From NCBI GenBank assembly GCA_025920425.1, contig JAPDLS010000002.1, positions 1 to 64,000 on the forward strand: a stretch of DNA of 64,000 nt. The letters are read 5' to 3'. Positions 8,897 to 18,806 of the stretch are shown here, in pieces (within the stretch, counting starts at the first letter, position 1; every line of letters starts with the position of its first letter). The stretch comes from Candidatus Haiyanarchaeum thermophilum. GTDB taxonomy: Archaea; Nanobdellota; Nanobdellia; JAPDLS01; Haiyanarchaeaceae. The notes under the pieces were generated by a model. That model did not search any database. It was not told the DNA's origin and was given only the letters and a program-made list of their open reading frames with translations. Position numbers and translations under genes: made by a program.

Positions 8897-11800
8897 TCAG
8901 AAAGTAGTTAATGATGTTTGCCTCTCCCTTCCAAATACACTATTCATTCTCCTCTTAATTATTTCTAAGGATTGAAGAAGATAATTTGGAAATTTATACT
9001 TACTTGCTAGCTCCTCACAGCTCTCCAAATATTTATATACTACTCCCTCAGCTACTGTAAGAATTATCCTCCCTCCACACTTTTCACATCTTCCTGAAAG
9101 GGGAATTCTCCTATATTTTTCGTTGCAGTTTACACACCTAAACTCCTGCCTTGAAAATTCCCTCAAGTTTCCCTTTATATCTTTGAGGAAATGTTTCTCC
9201 ACCAAAATTCTAGCTACATCATCGGGACTCACTGCTACTATCTTCTCAGCAAGCTGCATTTGTTTCTCTATCTTCTCCTTCATCGTAACCAACCTTTTAT
9301 ATTTCGACACAAGCACTCCATAATTCAGGTCACTTACATCATGGGTGAATCCTATTCCTCTGTAATCATCGCTTCCAAGCCTCTCAGCCAATCTCCTCAC
9401 ATTTACTTGGGCTGGCATCATCCTATTCAAAGTGGCTTCATAAAACTCGAGAGGATATAAGAATTCTATATCTAAATTGTGTACTTCCCTATCTATTTCT
9501 CCGAGCCTAATCTTGGTAGTAAGTACTAGGGCTGCATCCATTGAGCCCCCTCTCTTTTTGGGCAAGTATTCCTTAGAGAAGTTAAGGAGAAGATCCAGGA
9601 GAAGGATAATCGAAGCTTCATCTCCATCACAGTTCCTTCTCATAGCCGCATGAAACATTGGATGAGCAAAAAGGGCTTGGGTCTTGGAAAAACCTATGAT
9701 CCTCCCTACCACACCCACGCTTGTATGGGGAGCTAGTCCAACTACGAGTTGTCCTATGAGATCTTCCTTCTTTCTCACATTATAATATGGGGGCTTTCTA
9801 TAGAGCTTGACAAGTAGTTCATCAATAAAGTTACATACTTTAATTAGCCCTTCCGCTATATTGGCTTCCTCCCATTCCTCGCAGCTTGGAATTATAAGAT
9901 CTTGGGGAAAGATTTCCACTATCTGATCCTCACTCATTAACTCATTTCCATAAATATCTCTTTCATATCCTAGCTCCCTGAGCATTTCTATGCTAGCCCC
10001 TATTTCCTTTGGCTTGAAATGAGTGATGGGTACCTCAGTACAGTCAAACCTCGTGGTCCCATCTTTATTAACATAGATTCCGTACTTAGCCCTGAGGATC
10101 CCTTTCTCTATTCTCTCAGCTATCTTATCCTTAGATGATGTTCCTTTCACCCCTTTTACTAATTCTGGTAGTTCACAATCCATTCTAGAGAGAATTGGAT
10201 TTATCAGCTCGGTGAGGTTTATTCTCCTCCTCTCGAAGCTTTTAGTTTCAACTCCGCAATGAAGCTTAAGTTTTGTATATTTGCCACATTTGCTGCAGAT
10301 TCTATATTGTTCAGTCCTATTCCCACAAACCTCACATACCCTATATATTCTCTTGGCTTTGCATTTCTCACATATAAAGATTGGTACTTCCACTTCCATA
10401 TACCCTTTCCTTAATGCTTCATTGAGACTCCTCATCTTTCCCCCACTACTCCCAAGAGGAAAGAGCATATGAGGCCTTGCCCTCAACTTTCTCATCTTGG
10501 CCTTCTCAGGCCTCCCCAATCTGGCTCCAATAGTAGTATTTACTTTAGCTCTGAGCTTCAGCACACTCACTGAATTCAGAAAAGAGATAGCATCTTTAAA
10601 TTGGGAAAGCTCTCGTTGAATCTTTTCCCTATCCCAATTCGGAAGGATTCCTAAAGTGTGGAGAACGATCTTACCTTCATCTACTATCAATTTTCCATCT
10701 CTGACCTTGTGAGGTAAACAGATTTTCTCAAATATTTGCTTCATATTCTCATCAAATTTGAGAACTAGAGTACTTCCCGTAAGCTTCCAATCCTCAAGCT
10801 GCTTATATAAATACTCGAAATCTTCCTTTTCAAGGTATTCCCAGTGGTAAGTATATCTAGGATGGAGGGGTACATTCAAACTTAAGCTCAAATCTAGGGC
10901 CTCCTCTGCCCCTACTTTGAACGGGTTTCGAATGAACTCTTTATATTTCTCAGAAGTCTCTCCAGCAGCTCTCATCACTTCTTGAACCCACCATTCCTCA
11001 GTATAACCGCTCGGCATGAGCACGTGATTTTGTTCATAGAAATCCCCAAAAGATATTAATAGATCTCCCAAGAAGAGAATCCTATCTACTTCCTTTACTA
11101 TCCTCTCGGCTTCCTCCATCGTCTCCACCCTTACCACATCTCCATTCCTTAATCTCACTATTGGTCCCTCAATCTGATCACATGGAGTAATTGCTGAGGA
11201 CTTACCAGGCCTTTCCATCCTCAACTGGGAACCTATAGCCACAAATGAATCAAGAATTACCATTGTGGCGGGATGCATTCCACAGGCAGCCAAACCACTG
11301 ATCCTACTTCTTCCATATCTTAACCTAAATCCATTCTGGGCTGATGGATAAGAAAAAATAGGTCTTCCAGCTACTGCTTCCTCAATATATCTGTAATCTG
11401 GAGCAATCTGGGAAGTACTCTCTTGAGCATATTTGCTCCGTTGAATCTTAAGATATTCTTCCAAAAACCTCCACTCTTCCAATCCGAATTCTTTTCCAAA
11501 CTCTTTGATATAGCCGAGTAGTTTTTTAGCCTTGAGAGCTATTCCTTCACACAATACCAAACACATTCCTCCCCTTATCCTGTCGGTCTCTACCCTAGGC
11601 AGCCCTTTATATGCTAGAACCTCTCTTTCACTCGTTGGCTCTCCTGTAATTTCAACAGGAATATGGCTTACTAAGAAAATTATTTCTTCCCTACTTGGAA
11701 AGTATTGCATCCTATCCTCAGAATGATAATCTTCTATCTCCACAACATATCTCTCTATTTCCTTCTCCGTAGGATCGTACTCAGCTAAGTTAAACTTTCT

Positions 11801-12304
11801 CCTTAGAAAATCAGCTATTAATACAGTGAAGGCTGCAGCAGTGCCACCTGCTCCTCTAATAGGCCCACTGAAGTAACATGCTAAATATTCTCTTCCATCC
11901 AATCTCTTCTTCAATTTTATCCCAGCAATTCCCTCGAGTGGGGCTGAAACTATTCCTAAAGTCAAATAAGCCAAAGCTACTCTCACTCCGAATTCGATTG
12001 CTTCTCTAACATTCTGAAGAGGAATAAATTTTCCTTCACTTGCCTCCTCAGCCATTTTGAGAGCGATCCTTGGATCTCCTGATGGGTAGATCTTCTCCAA
12101 CTCAATTATCCTCTCGGCTAACCCTTTCCCTCTTATTTCTGGGTAGAGAGAAGAAAGTAGGCCCTCAACCCTTTCTCCAATATCTTCAGCTAGTAGGGAT
12201 TCTACTTCATCTTTAGGATCGTAGCCTAAGGCTCTACATTCCCTAGCTAGCCCGTATGCTTTCTTTAATTCCCTTTCTATCTTCTCTTCAACTCCCTTCA
12301 TCAT
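8897..12304 (-). CDS. polC: DNA polymerase D large subunit (DP2), no intein
   Basis: GPIRGAGGTAAAFTVLIADF, ARPHMLFPLGSSGGKMRSL, NCDGDEASIILLLDLLLNFS, C-terminal zinc motifs. Confidence 0.95.
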   Translation of the reverse strand: MMKGVEEKIERELKKAYGLARECRALGYDPKDEVESLLAEDIGERVEGLLSSLYPEIRGKGLAERIIELEKIYPSGDPRIALKMAEEASEGKFIPLQNVREAIEFGVRVALAYLTLGIVSAPLEGIAGIKLKKRLDGREYLACYFSGPIRGAGGTAAAFTVLIADFLRRKFNLAEYDPTEKEIERYVVEIEDYHSEDRMQYFPSREEIIFLVSHIPVEITGEPTSEREVLAYKGLPRVETDRIRGGMCLVLCEGIALKAKKLLGYIKEFGKEFGLEEWRFLEEYLKIQRSKYAQESTSQIAPDYRYIEEAVAGRPIFSYPSAQNGFRLRYGRSRISGLAACGMHPATMVILDSFVAIGSQLRMERPGKSSAITPCDQIEGPIVRLRNGDVVRVETMEEAERIVKEVDRILFLGDLLISFGDFYEQNHVLMPSGYTEEWWVQEVMRAAGETSEKYKEFIRNPFKVGAEEALDLSLSLNVPLHPRYTYHWEYLEKEDFEYLYKQLEDWKLTGSTLVLKFDENMKQIFEKICLPHKVRDGKLIVDEGKIVLHTLGILPNWDREKIQRELSQFKDAISFLNSVSVLKLRAKVNTTIGARLGRPEKAKMRKLRARPHMLFPLGSSGGKMRSLNEALRKGYMEVEVPIFICEKCKAKRIYRVCEVCGNRTEQYRICSKCGKYTKLKLHCGVETKSFERRRINLTELINPILSRMDCELPELVKGVKGTSSKDKIAERIEKGILRAKYGIYVNKDGTTRFDCTEVPITHFKPKEIGASIEMLRELGYERDIYGNELMSEDQIVEIFPQDLIIPSCEEWEEANIAEGLIKVCNFIDELLVKLYRKPPYYNVRKKEDLIGQLVVGLAPHTSVGVVGRIIGFSKTQALFAHPMFHAAMRRNCDGDEASIILLLDLLLNFSKEYLPKKRGGSMDAALVLTTKIRLGEIDREVHNLDIEFLYPLEFYEATLNRMMPAQVNVRRLAERLGSDDYRGIGFTHDVSDLNYGVLVSKYKRLVTMKEKIEKQMQLAEKIVAVSPDDVARILVEKHFLKDIKGNLREFSRQEFRCVNCNEKYRRIPLSGRCEKCGGRIILTVAEGVVYKYLESCEELASKYKFPNYLLQSLEIIKRRMNSVFGRERQTSLTTF

Positions 12305-12395
12305 CTTAATCTGAGAGTCATTTCAATAAAATCTTTTCTATAGAATTGGAAATGGGAAAGGTTCTCTGGGGAGGCTTTTATTTCTTGAGAAAATT

Positions 12396-13148
12396 ATGGA
12401 AAAAATGAATCGGACCTATCATGCAATAGGAAGAAAATGCAAACTGGTGGGAGGGAAGGCTACCTATTTTTTGTTTTTGAGGAGTAAGAATGGTATGAAA
12501 CTAATGGAACTTAAGCCAGGATCTTACTTAGATTTAGAACTATTGAGGAGAAGATGTCTTGGCTATTACGATGGAACTTATCACCCATGCGATTCTATTC
12601 TAAAATTTCCCGCTCTAAGATGTAGTAATTGTGAGGAAAAACATATCCTTAAAAAATGCTTGCAGTGTAAAGGAAGCTGTCTGCTTCCCAGAAATGTTAG
12701 AAGAAAATTTGGAGCAGATGGGGAGCACATAATCTATTTAGTGGAATTTGGAAAATTACTGAAAGTAGGAGTAACTAAGAAGGGGAGGGTAATGGAAAGG
12801 TGGTTAGAGCAAGGAGCAGATGCTGGCTGTGTTCTGGGAAGTGGGAACTGTGAAGAGATGATAGGATTGGAGAGGCGTCTCTCCACTTATTATTTTGCAT
12901 CCATTCCTACTGAATGGAAGGTAAAGTTCCTATTTTATAAAGGACCTGTCTCAATGCAAGATTTAAGGAAATATTATACTCTTCCTTCACCAGTCTCTCT
13001 CTTTCCTTATCCTAAAGGAAAGAAACTCAGTGGAGAAATCTTAGGAGTTAAAGGAGAAATACTTCTTCTAAAAAGGAATGGGCACTGTTTTTGGGTAGAC
13101 TTGGATCATCTGATAGGCTGGGAATTCACTTCCCAAAAATTATCCTAA
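12396..13148 (+). CDS. DUF2797-like protein
   Basis: CSNC...CLQCKGSC cysteine pairs and KVGVTKKGRVMERWLEQGAD. Confidence 0.6.
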   Translation: MEKMNRTYHAIGRKCKLVGGKATYFLFLRSKNGMKLMELKPGSYLDLELLRRRCLGYYDGTYHPCDSILKFPALRCSNCEEKHILKKCLQCKGSCLLPRNVRRKFGADGEHIIYLVEFGKLLKVGVTKKGRVMERWLEQGADAGCVLGSGNCEEMIGLERRLSTYYFASIPTEWKVKFLFYKGPVSMQDLRKYYTLPSPVSLFPYPKGKKLSGEILGVKGEILLLKRNGHCFWVDLDHLIGWEFTSQKLS

Positions 13149-13150
13149 GA

Positions 13151-13177
13151 CCCACCCCTTTATTTCCTATGGAAAAA
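13151..13177 (-). promoter_or_regulatory. ORB-like origin element 1 (inverted)
   Basis: Minus strand reads TTTTTCCATAGGAAATAAAGGGGTGGG: dyad TTTCC..GGAAAT followed by a G-string, as in archaeal ORB/mini-ORB. Confidence 0.65.
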
Positions 13178-13191
13178 GAGTTAAAGGTTAA

Positions 13192-13212
13192 GTTTCCATA
13201 AGAAATAAAGGT
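13192..13212 (+). promoter_or_regulatory. ORB-like origin element 2
   Basis: GTTTCCATAAGAAATAAAGGT. Confidence 0.6.
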
Positions 13213-13252
13213 TAAAGTTAAGAATTTGTACTTATGCTCTTTCTGTAAGCAT

Positions 13253-13273
13253 GTTTCCATAAGAAATAAAGGT
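13253..13273 (+). promoter_or_regulatory. ORB-like origin element 3
   Basis: GTTTCCATAAGAAATAAAGGT, identical over 21 bp to element 2, 61 bp downstream. Confidence 0.6.
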
Positions 13274-13348
13274 GAGGCTCCATCCGAAATCATTCTTATT
13301 CTCTAGCATAAAAAAATTTATTAAGCATGATTCAAACTGAGAAAATGC

Positions 13349-14563
13349 TTGAGGGTGTGGGGGATGCAACAAGAAATTGCTAAGATATTTGAGAGTTACC
13401 TCACGAAAAAGTCCACCATTTTTAGGCTGAAAGAAGCCCTCTCTCCCAAATTTCTTCCAGATAAGATCCTTCATAGGGATGAACAGATCAATGCTCTTGC
13501 CCACATCCTAGCACCTTCCCTTAAGAGGGAAAAGCCAAGTAATGTGTTCGTTTATGGTAAAAGCGGCACTGGCAAGACCTTAGTGATACTCCATGTATGT
13601 AGGGAATTAGAGAAATTTTCTGGAGAAAATAGTGTTAAAGTTCTCTATGTGAACTGTAAGATGCGGAAGGTAGCAGATACTGAATATAGGTTGATTGCTT
13701 TTTTGTGCAGAGCTCTAGGCAAGCCTGTACCAGCCACTGGCTTACCTACTTATGAGATTTATAAAGAGTTCTTTGATCTTCTGGATAAGGAAGGAAAGAT
13801 TTTCATCCTAGTATTGGATGAGATAGATAGACTTGTCAAGAAAAGTGGAGATGAGGTGCTTTATAACCTCACCAGAATAAATTCAGAACTCCAAAATAGC
13901 TCAGTCTCAATCGTAGGAATATCGAACGATGTTACTTTCAAACTCAAACTTGATCCTAGGATAAGGAGTTCTTTGGGTGAGGAAGAAATAATATTTCCCC
14001 CATATGATGCCTTTCAACTGAAAGATATCTTAAGCGAGAGGGCAAAATTAGCATTCTTTGAGGATAAGGTCAATGAGGGTGTAATTGAGAAATGTGCAGC
14101 TTATGCAGCTAGAGAGCATGGAGATGCTCGCAGAGCACTTGAGCTTCTGAGGCTTGCTGGGGAAATTGCTGAGAGGATGGGAAGCCCAATGGTTATGGAA
14201 GAGCATGTGGATCTGGCAAATGAAAAGATGGAGAGGGAAACTTTAATCGAGGTAGTTAAAAAACAGACTTTACATGCTAAGCTCATAATTCACTGTCTAA
14301 TAAATGAAATGTATAGGAATCAGAGAATCTATTCAGGAGATCTATATGATATATATTGCAAGGTTTGCAGACAACTCTCGATAAGGCCCCTAACTCAACG
14401 GAGGGTTTCTGATTTTCTCAACGAATTTGATATTCTTGGAATAATTAGTAACAAGACAATCAGTAGGGGGAGATATGGAAGAACTAGAGAAATAGTGCTC
14501 ACTATTCCTGAGGATTTGGCTCGAGAAGTCGAGAAAATGTTAAAAGCAGAATTTGGAATATAA
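13349..14563 (+). CDS. Orc1/Cdc6 origin-binding initiator
   Basis: VFVYGKSGTGKT, ILVLDEIDRL, EHGDARRALELLR, winged-helix C-terminus; ATG at 13364 is an alternative start. Confidence 0.93.
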   Translation: MRVWGMQQEIAKIFESYLTKKSTIFRLKEALSPKFLPDKILHRDEQINALAHILAPSLKREKPSNVFVYGKSGTGKTLVILHVCRELEKFSGENSVKVLYVNCKMRKVADTEYRLIAFLCRALGKPVPATGLPTYEIYKEFFDLLDKEGKIFILVLDEIDRLVKKSGDEVLYNLTRINSELQNSSVSIVGISNDVTFKLKLDPRIRSSLGEEEIIFPPYDAFQLKDILSERAKLAFFEDKVNEGVIEKCAAYAAREHGDARRALELLRLAGEIAERMGSPMVMEEHVDLANEKMERETLIEVVKKQTLHAKLIIHCLINEMYRNQRIYSGDLYDIYCKVCRQLSIRPLTQRRVSDFLNEFDILGIISNKTISRGRYGRTREIVLTIPEDLAREVEKMLKAEFGI

Positions 14564-15971
14564 CTTTATGGAAATTTTGAAGAAATTCCTAAACCATGGT
14601 TATCTTGTTTCTCCCGAACTTGACTTGAATAAGATAGAAGATGTAGATGCATTCCTCCAGTTTGTACGATCGAACTATAGAAAAGGATATGTAATAAACA
14701 ATCAAGTCCTTGAAGCCTTTCTTCTCTCCACTAGAAAGGTTTCCCATGGATTGAAAATTCTTTTCAACTTTGAAGAGAAGTACAAGAAAGTAGGCGTGAA
14801 CGATTTTGTTAGCTTATACAATGATAGATATCATAAACTCAAAGAAGTAATATGCAGGAGGAGCGAGGCTAGAGGTACCATATCCATTTCTAAAGCATTG
14901 AAAAGCTCTTCAAACGAAGTATTTTTGGTGGGAATGATAAAAGAGTTAAGGCGAGGAAAGGGGTGGGTAAGGGCAATATTAGAGGATCCTACTGGAAGTG
15001 TTCCTGTAATGATCAGAGCCAGTGAAAAAACAGAGGAACTTGTGGAAGATGAGGTAATTGGAGTCTATTGCATTAAAAGGAATGGTGCCTTTTTCTCCGA
15101 GGCTCCAGTATTTCCAGATATTCCTGAGAGGGAAATGAAAAAGTTAGATGAGGATTTATTTCTTTGCTTTATTGCAGATATTCATTATGGATCTAAGATG
15201 TTCTTGAGGGAAGAATTTGAAGAGTTCATCAATTTTTTGAAAGGAAAAAGTAAAGAAGAGAAGCATAGAGAGATCGCTGAGAAGATAAAATACATCTTTA
15301 TACTAGGAGACATCGTGGATGGGATTGGAGTTTATCCTGAGCAGGAAAGAGAACTTGAGATACCTGATATCTATTCCCAGTATGCAGGGGTGAGCGAGTA
15401 TCTAAAACAAATTCCTGAAGAGAAGCAGATCATAATAATACCAGGAAACCATGATGTGGTGAGAATGGCAGAACCTCAACCCCCTCTCTATAGAGATGTA
15501 GCAAAACCACTTCACGAGCTTAAGAACGTAATTTTACTTTCTAATCCTGCAATGGTGAATGTAGAGGCTAAAGAGGGATTTGATGGATTTAACATTCTTC
15601 TTTATCATGGGTACAGTTTGGATTATCTAATTTCGAATGTGAATAGACTCAAGAAGTATGGATATGAGAAGCCTGAGTTGGCAATGGAACTATTGTTGAG
15701 GAAGAGACATTTAGCTCCCACCCATGGTTCTACCCTCATAGCTCCTCTTAACCAAGACCACCTTACCATAACTACAATTCCAGATATCTTTGCTACAGCC
15801 CATATTCATAAGGCTGCAGTAGGAACATATAAAGGAGTCTTGAATATCTGCTGCTCCTGCTGGCAGGCTAGGACCCTTTTCCAAGAAAAAGTTGGCCACA
15901 TCCCTGAGCCTGGAAGGGTTTTTTTAGTCAACCTGAAGAATATGGGAATAAGGATCTTGAAATTTGTCTAA
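14553..15971 (+). CDS. polB (DP1): DNA polymerase D small subunit (DP1)
   Basis: OB fold then phosphoesterase motifs IADIHYGS, ILGDIVDG, PGNHDVVR, LLYHGYS, ATAHIH. Confidence 0.92.
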   Translation: MEYNFMEILKKFLNHGYLVSPELDLNKIEDVDAFLQFVRSNYRKGYVINNQVLEAFLLSTRKVSHGLKILFNFEEKYKKVGVNDFVSLYNDRYHKLKEVICRRSEARGTISISKALKSSSNEVFLVGMIKELRRGKGWVRAILEDPTGSVPVMIRASEKTEELVEDEVIGVYCIKRNGAFFSEAPVFPDIPEREMKKLDEDLFLCFIADIHYGSKMFLREEFEEFINFLKGKSKEEKHREIAEKIKYIFILGDIVDGIGVYPEQERELEIPDIYSQYAGVSEYLKQIPEEKQIIIIPGNHDVVRMAEPQPPLYRDVAKPLHELKNVILLSNPAMVNVEAKEGFDGFNILLYHGYSLDYLISNVNRLKKYGYEKPELAMELLLRKRHLAPTHGSTLIAPLNQDHLTITTIPDIFATAHIHKAAVGTYKGVLNICCSCWQARTLFQEKVGHIPEPGRVFLVNLKNMGIRILKFV

Positions 15972-15973
15972 TC

Positions 15974-16753
15974 TTATTCTACAAAGAACTTCAAGAGATT
16001 TTGTAAGAAGAGGTGTAGATGGGTTGGGAATTCAGTTAATCCCATACCCAAACACATAAGATAAAAAATTGCCACTATAAAGGCTGCAAAGCTGAAAAGA
16101 AGTGTGAGGAGAAAGAATACTCTCTTAATCACTCTTCTGCTTTCATTCCTTGAGATACAATCTGCAAGTACTCCAAACATCATACAACTGAAGATGGGTA
16201 TCATCCCTACAGAGTTTTCAAAGAATACAGAATAAACAGTGAGAAGGATTATGAGGATGAGAAGGGAGAGGATTATGGAGTGAATTAGGATAAGTTCTAG
16301 TGAGAGCATTACCCTCCTTACATTGAGTTGTTTAATTTCTCTTCCAAATCTTATTGAAATTGGAATAGTTACTGGCCTAGCAATTGGAAAGATGAAAAGA
16401 GAATAACCAATTAAAAAAGCCAAAAAGGAGGGATTGGAGAATATATATTCTTTGAAAAGAATTGAGGTGAGAAAGACCCCGATATAAAATATAGGTAAAC
16501 TCTTTAGAAACGCTTTCACTCCTATCTCTTTCTCAATTTCATAGAGGAGGAAAAGAATAATCCCTATAGAGGGTATTTGAAGGGGGTAAAGAGTTAGAAA
16601 TGGGATGAAGAAAATTCTGTAAATTTCTCCGGTCCTAATAAGGTTTTGGTAGCTGTAGGTCGCTTGAAATTCCTTAAAAGGAAGGAGGAAAAGAAGGGTA
16701 AGGACGAGAAAAGCTATGCTCAAGGTATGCATGGTCAGGATAGCCTTCATCAT
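15974..16753 (-). CDS. Polytopic membrane protein, uncharacterised
   Basis: Multiple TM helices; no recognisable motif. Confidence 0.5.
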   Translation of the reverse strand: MMKAILTMHTLSIAFLVLTLLFLLPFKEFQATYSYQNLIRTGEIYRIFFIPFLTLYPLQIPSIGIILFLLYEIEKEIGVKAFLKSLPIFYIGVFLTSILFKEYIFSNPSFLAFLIGYSLFIFPIARPVTIPISIRFGREIKQLNVRRVMLSLELILIHSIILSLLILIILLTVYSVFFENSVGMIPIFSCMMFGVLADCISRNESRRVIKRVFFLLTLLFSFAAFIVAIFYLMCLGMGLTEFPTHLHLFLQNLLKFFVE

Positions 16754-16829
16754 TATACAAAAGCCTTCTACCTTTTAAACCCTATCGAGCAAGTGAAAAA
16801 TATTTTAACATAAAGTACTTAGGAGCTTT

Positions 16830-17825
16830 ATGAAGTTAAATGTAGGGGAAATCATACGAAGGATCAAGGAAGCTACTGGCTTAGGAGAGGAATTCATTAA
16901 GGAGAGAATCAAAGCTAAGAGGGAAGAGCTCTATGGATTGGTCTCTGAAGAAGGTGCAGCTCTTATAGTAGCAAATGAACTTGGAGTTAAGATCAGTAGG
17001 GGAGAAGAAATAGGAAGGCTTCAGATCAAAAATCTAGTGAAGGGACTTAGAAATGTGAACGTGTTTGGAAGAGTAATAAGGATCTTTGGGAGTAGAGAAT
17101 TTGAGAAGGAGAAGTTGAAAGGTAAGGTAATAAGTTTTCTGATAGGAGATGAGACAGGAGTAATTAGGGTAGTGGCTTGGAATCAATTGGCAGATTTAAT
17201 AGAGAAAAACTTGAAAGTAAATGATATAGTAGAGATTATTAGAGGAAGTGTTAAGGAAGACTCTCTTGGGAGGAGAGAACTCCATCTAACGAAAGGGAGT
17301 AAACTCAAGATAAATCCCCAAATAGATTTTAAGCTTCCTGAGGCTGAAAAACTCAAACAGAGGGCAGAATATAGTTTAATAGAGAGATTAGAGGAAGGTG
17401 GGGAGTATAAAGTAGTAGGCACCATCACGAAATTGCTGGGAATTAATTTTTATAAAATATGCCCTTATTGTGAAAGGGTAGTGAAGGAAAATTCATGCGC
17501 TCTTCATGGCCAAATTTCTCCAAGCTACTCTTTTGCGCTTTCTTTTATTTTAGATGATGGAACTGGAAGCATAAGGGTAAGCATATTTGGAGAACAAGCA
17601 GAGAAACTTCTAGGAGTTGGGGCTGAGCAAATTATGGCCCTCGTGAAGGGAAAGGAGGATCTGTTGAAACACTTTGGAAAAATAATAGGCAAAGAGATCA
17701 TAGTAATAGGCAAGGCGGAAAGGAGAAGGGAAAATCTAGAGTTAAGAGGGAAGAAGATTATGGTAAAATTTTCTCCAATCTTGGAAGCGTTCAGAATAGT
17801 AAGGGTGCTGAAGTATGGAGGTTGA
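16830..17825 (+). CDS. rpa: Replication protein A-like ssDNA-binding protein (OB folds, zinc motif)
   Basis: NVNVFGRVIRIFGSREFEKEKLKGKVISFLIGDETGVIRVVAWN; CPYCERVVKENSCALHG. Confidence 0.85.
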   Translation: MKLNVGEIIRRIKEATGLGEEFIKERIKAKREELYGLVSEEGAALIVANELGVKISRGEEIGRLQIKNLVKGLRNVNVFGRVIRIFGSREFEKEKLKGKVISFLIGDETGVIRVVAWNQLADLIEKNLKVNDIVEIIRGSVKEDSLGRRELHLTKGSKLKINPQIDFKLPEAEKLKQRAEYSLIERLEEGGEYKVVGTITKLLGINFYKICPYCERVVKENSCALHGQISPSYSFALSFILDDGTGSIRVSIFGEQAEKLLGVGAEQIMALVKGKEDLLKHFGKIIGKEIIVIGKAERRRENLELRGKKIMVKFSPILEAFRIVRVLKYGG

Positions 17826-18174
17826 AATAAGGACAAGAGTTTTTCCAACAGAAGATGTGGAGAAGCTCAGGAGAAGTTTGGCCTCAGCCTTCAACTCAGA
17901 GTTCGAGTTTAGAGATGGAGTCCTCATCTCTACTACGAAGTTGGAGTCTTTAGAAAAAATGAAGAGTCAGATTAAGAGTAGAGAGATCCAACCCACAGTA
18001 AAGGAACTCATCCTGAAATTTTCGGAGGATGGGAAGGTGAGGCTTCTGTTGAATAAACAAGCAATATGTAGAGGGATCTTCAATTTTGTTGATGAGGAGG
18101 AATTTCCTTTAGGAGTAATTGAGGTTACGATTTGGATGAGTGGGGAAGAGTTAATATCTTTTTTAGAACTTTAA
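17815..18174 (+). CDS. UPF0201 family protein
   Basis: VEIRTRVFPTEDVEKLRRSL, LNKQAICRGIFNFVDEEEFPLGVIEVTI. Confidence 0.75.
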   Translation: MEVEIRTRVFPTEDVEKLRRSLASAFNSEFEFRDGVLISTTKLESLEKMKSQIKSREIQPTVKELILKFSEDGKVRLLLNKQAICRGIFNFVDEEEFPLGVIEVTIWMSGEELISFLEL

Positions 18175-18569
18175 CCCTTAAGTAATCTCTTTCCCATCAC
18201 TTCCCAATATATTACTGTTTCTCCCTCAAATAATTTACCACTTAATTCCTGAGGTATCTCGAGCTCAAATGTCTCATAGGTTTCCATATCCATAAGAGTA
18301 ACCACATTTCCTCTCACTCCTATTACTTGAGCTTCCTTCTTACTCACTATTGGTACCTCCACTTTTTCATGGGAAGGTAGAATTACTACCCTCTTTTTCT
18401 CGTCGATCAATCCTACTGCTTCAATTCTCACTTTTGTATGCCCATGTTTTCCAGTACTAGAGGTTTTAATATCTACCACTTTACATGGAGCCCCATCTAT
18501 CACTACGAAACTACCTACCCTTACTTCTCCAGCACCTATCATCTTCTTTTCGAATTCCATCTCGATCAC
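18171..18569 (-). CDS. eif5A: Translation initiation factor aIF5A
   Basis: CKVVDIKTSSTGKHGHTKVRIEAVGL hypusination loop. Confidence 0.95.
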   Translation of the reverse strand: MIEMEFEKKMIGAGEVRVGSFVVIDGAPCKVVDIKTSSTGKHGHTKVRIEAVGLIDEKKRVVILPSHEKVEVPIVSKKEAQVIGVRGNVVTLMDMETYETFELEIPQELSGKLFEGETVIYWEVMGKRLLKG

Positions 18570-18769
18570 TTCTTTGCGGCGAGTTTAATATCCTCCCCTC
18601 TTACAGTACTCCTTCCACTATGCTTGGCTAAGGTCACAGCCTGAACGGCGATTTGCATTGCATACTCTTCAAGGATTGCTCTCAGAGCAATTTTAGCAGA
18701 TTCACCTACCCTACTAGCTCCAGCCTTTTTCAAAATTCTTTCCATTGCAGCTAGGCTGAGTTCAGCCAT
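18566..18769 (-). CDS. Archaeal histone
   Basis: MAELSLAAMERILKKAGASRVGESAKIALRAILEEYAMQIAVQAVTLAKHSGRSTVRGEDIKLAAKK. Confidence 0.95.
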   Translation of the reverse strand: MAELSLAAMERILKKAGASRVGESAKIALRAILEEYAMQIAVQAVTLAKHSGRSTVRGEDIKLAAKK

Positions 18770-18806
18770 ACTTTCATTAAATCCTCATATCTTTTAATTC
18801 TATCGC

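Larger units (their letters stand above)
13149..13348. other. Candidate replication origin (oriC)
   Basis: Intergenic region immediately upstream of orc1/cdc6 with three ORB-like elements (one inverted, two direct) and AT-rich tracts. Confidence 0.6.

Noticed and set aside
8897-12304. Intein in PolD large subunit or PolB (common in archaea)
   Set aside because: Both proteins read continuously with normal length and intact motifs; no Hint blocks seen.
13192-13273. 21-bp direct repeats as transposon ends or CRISPR
   Set aside because: No transposase or target duplication; sequence and position match ORB elements better.
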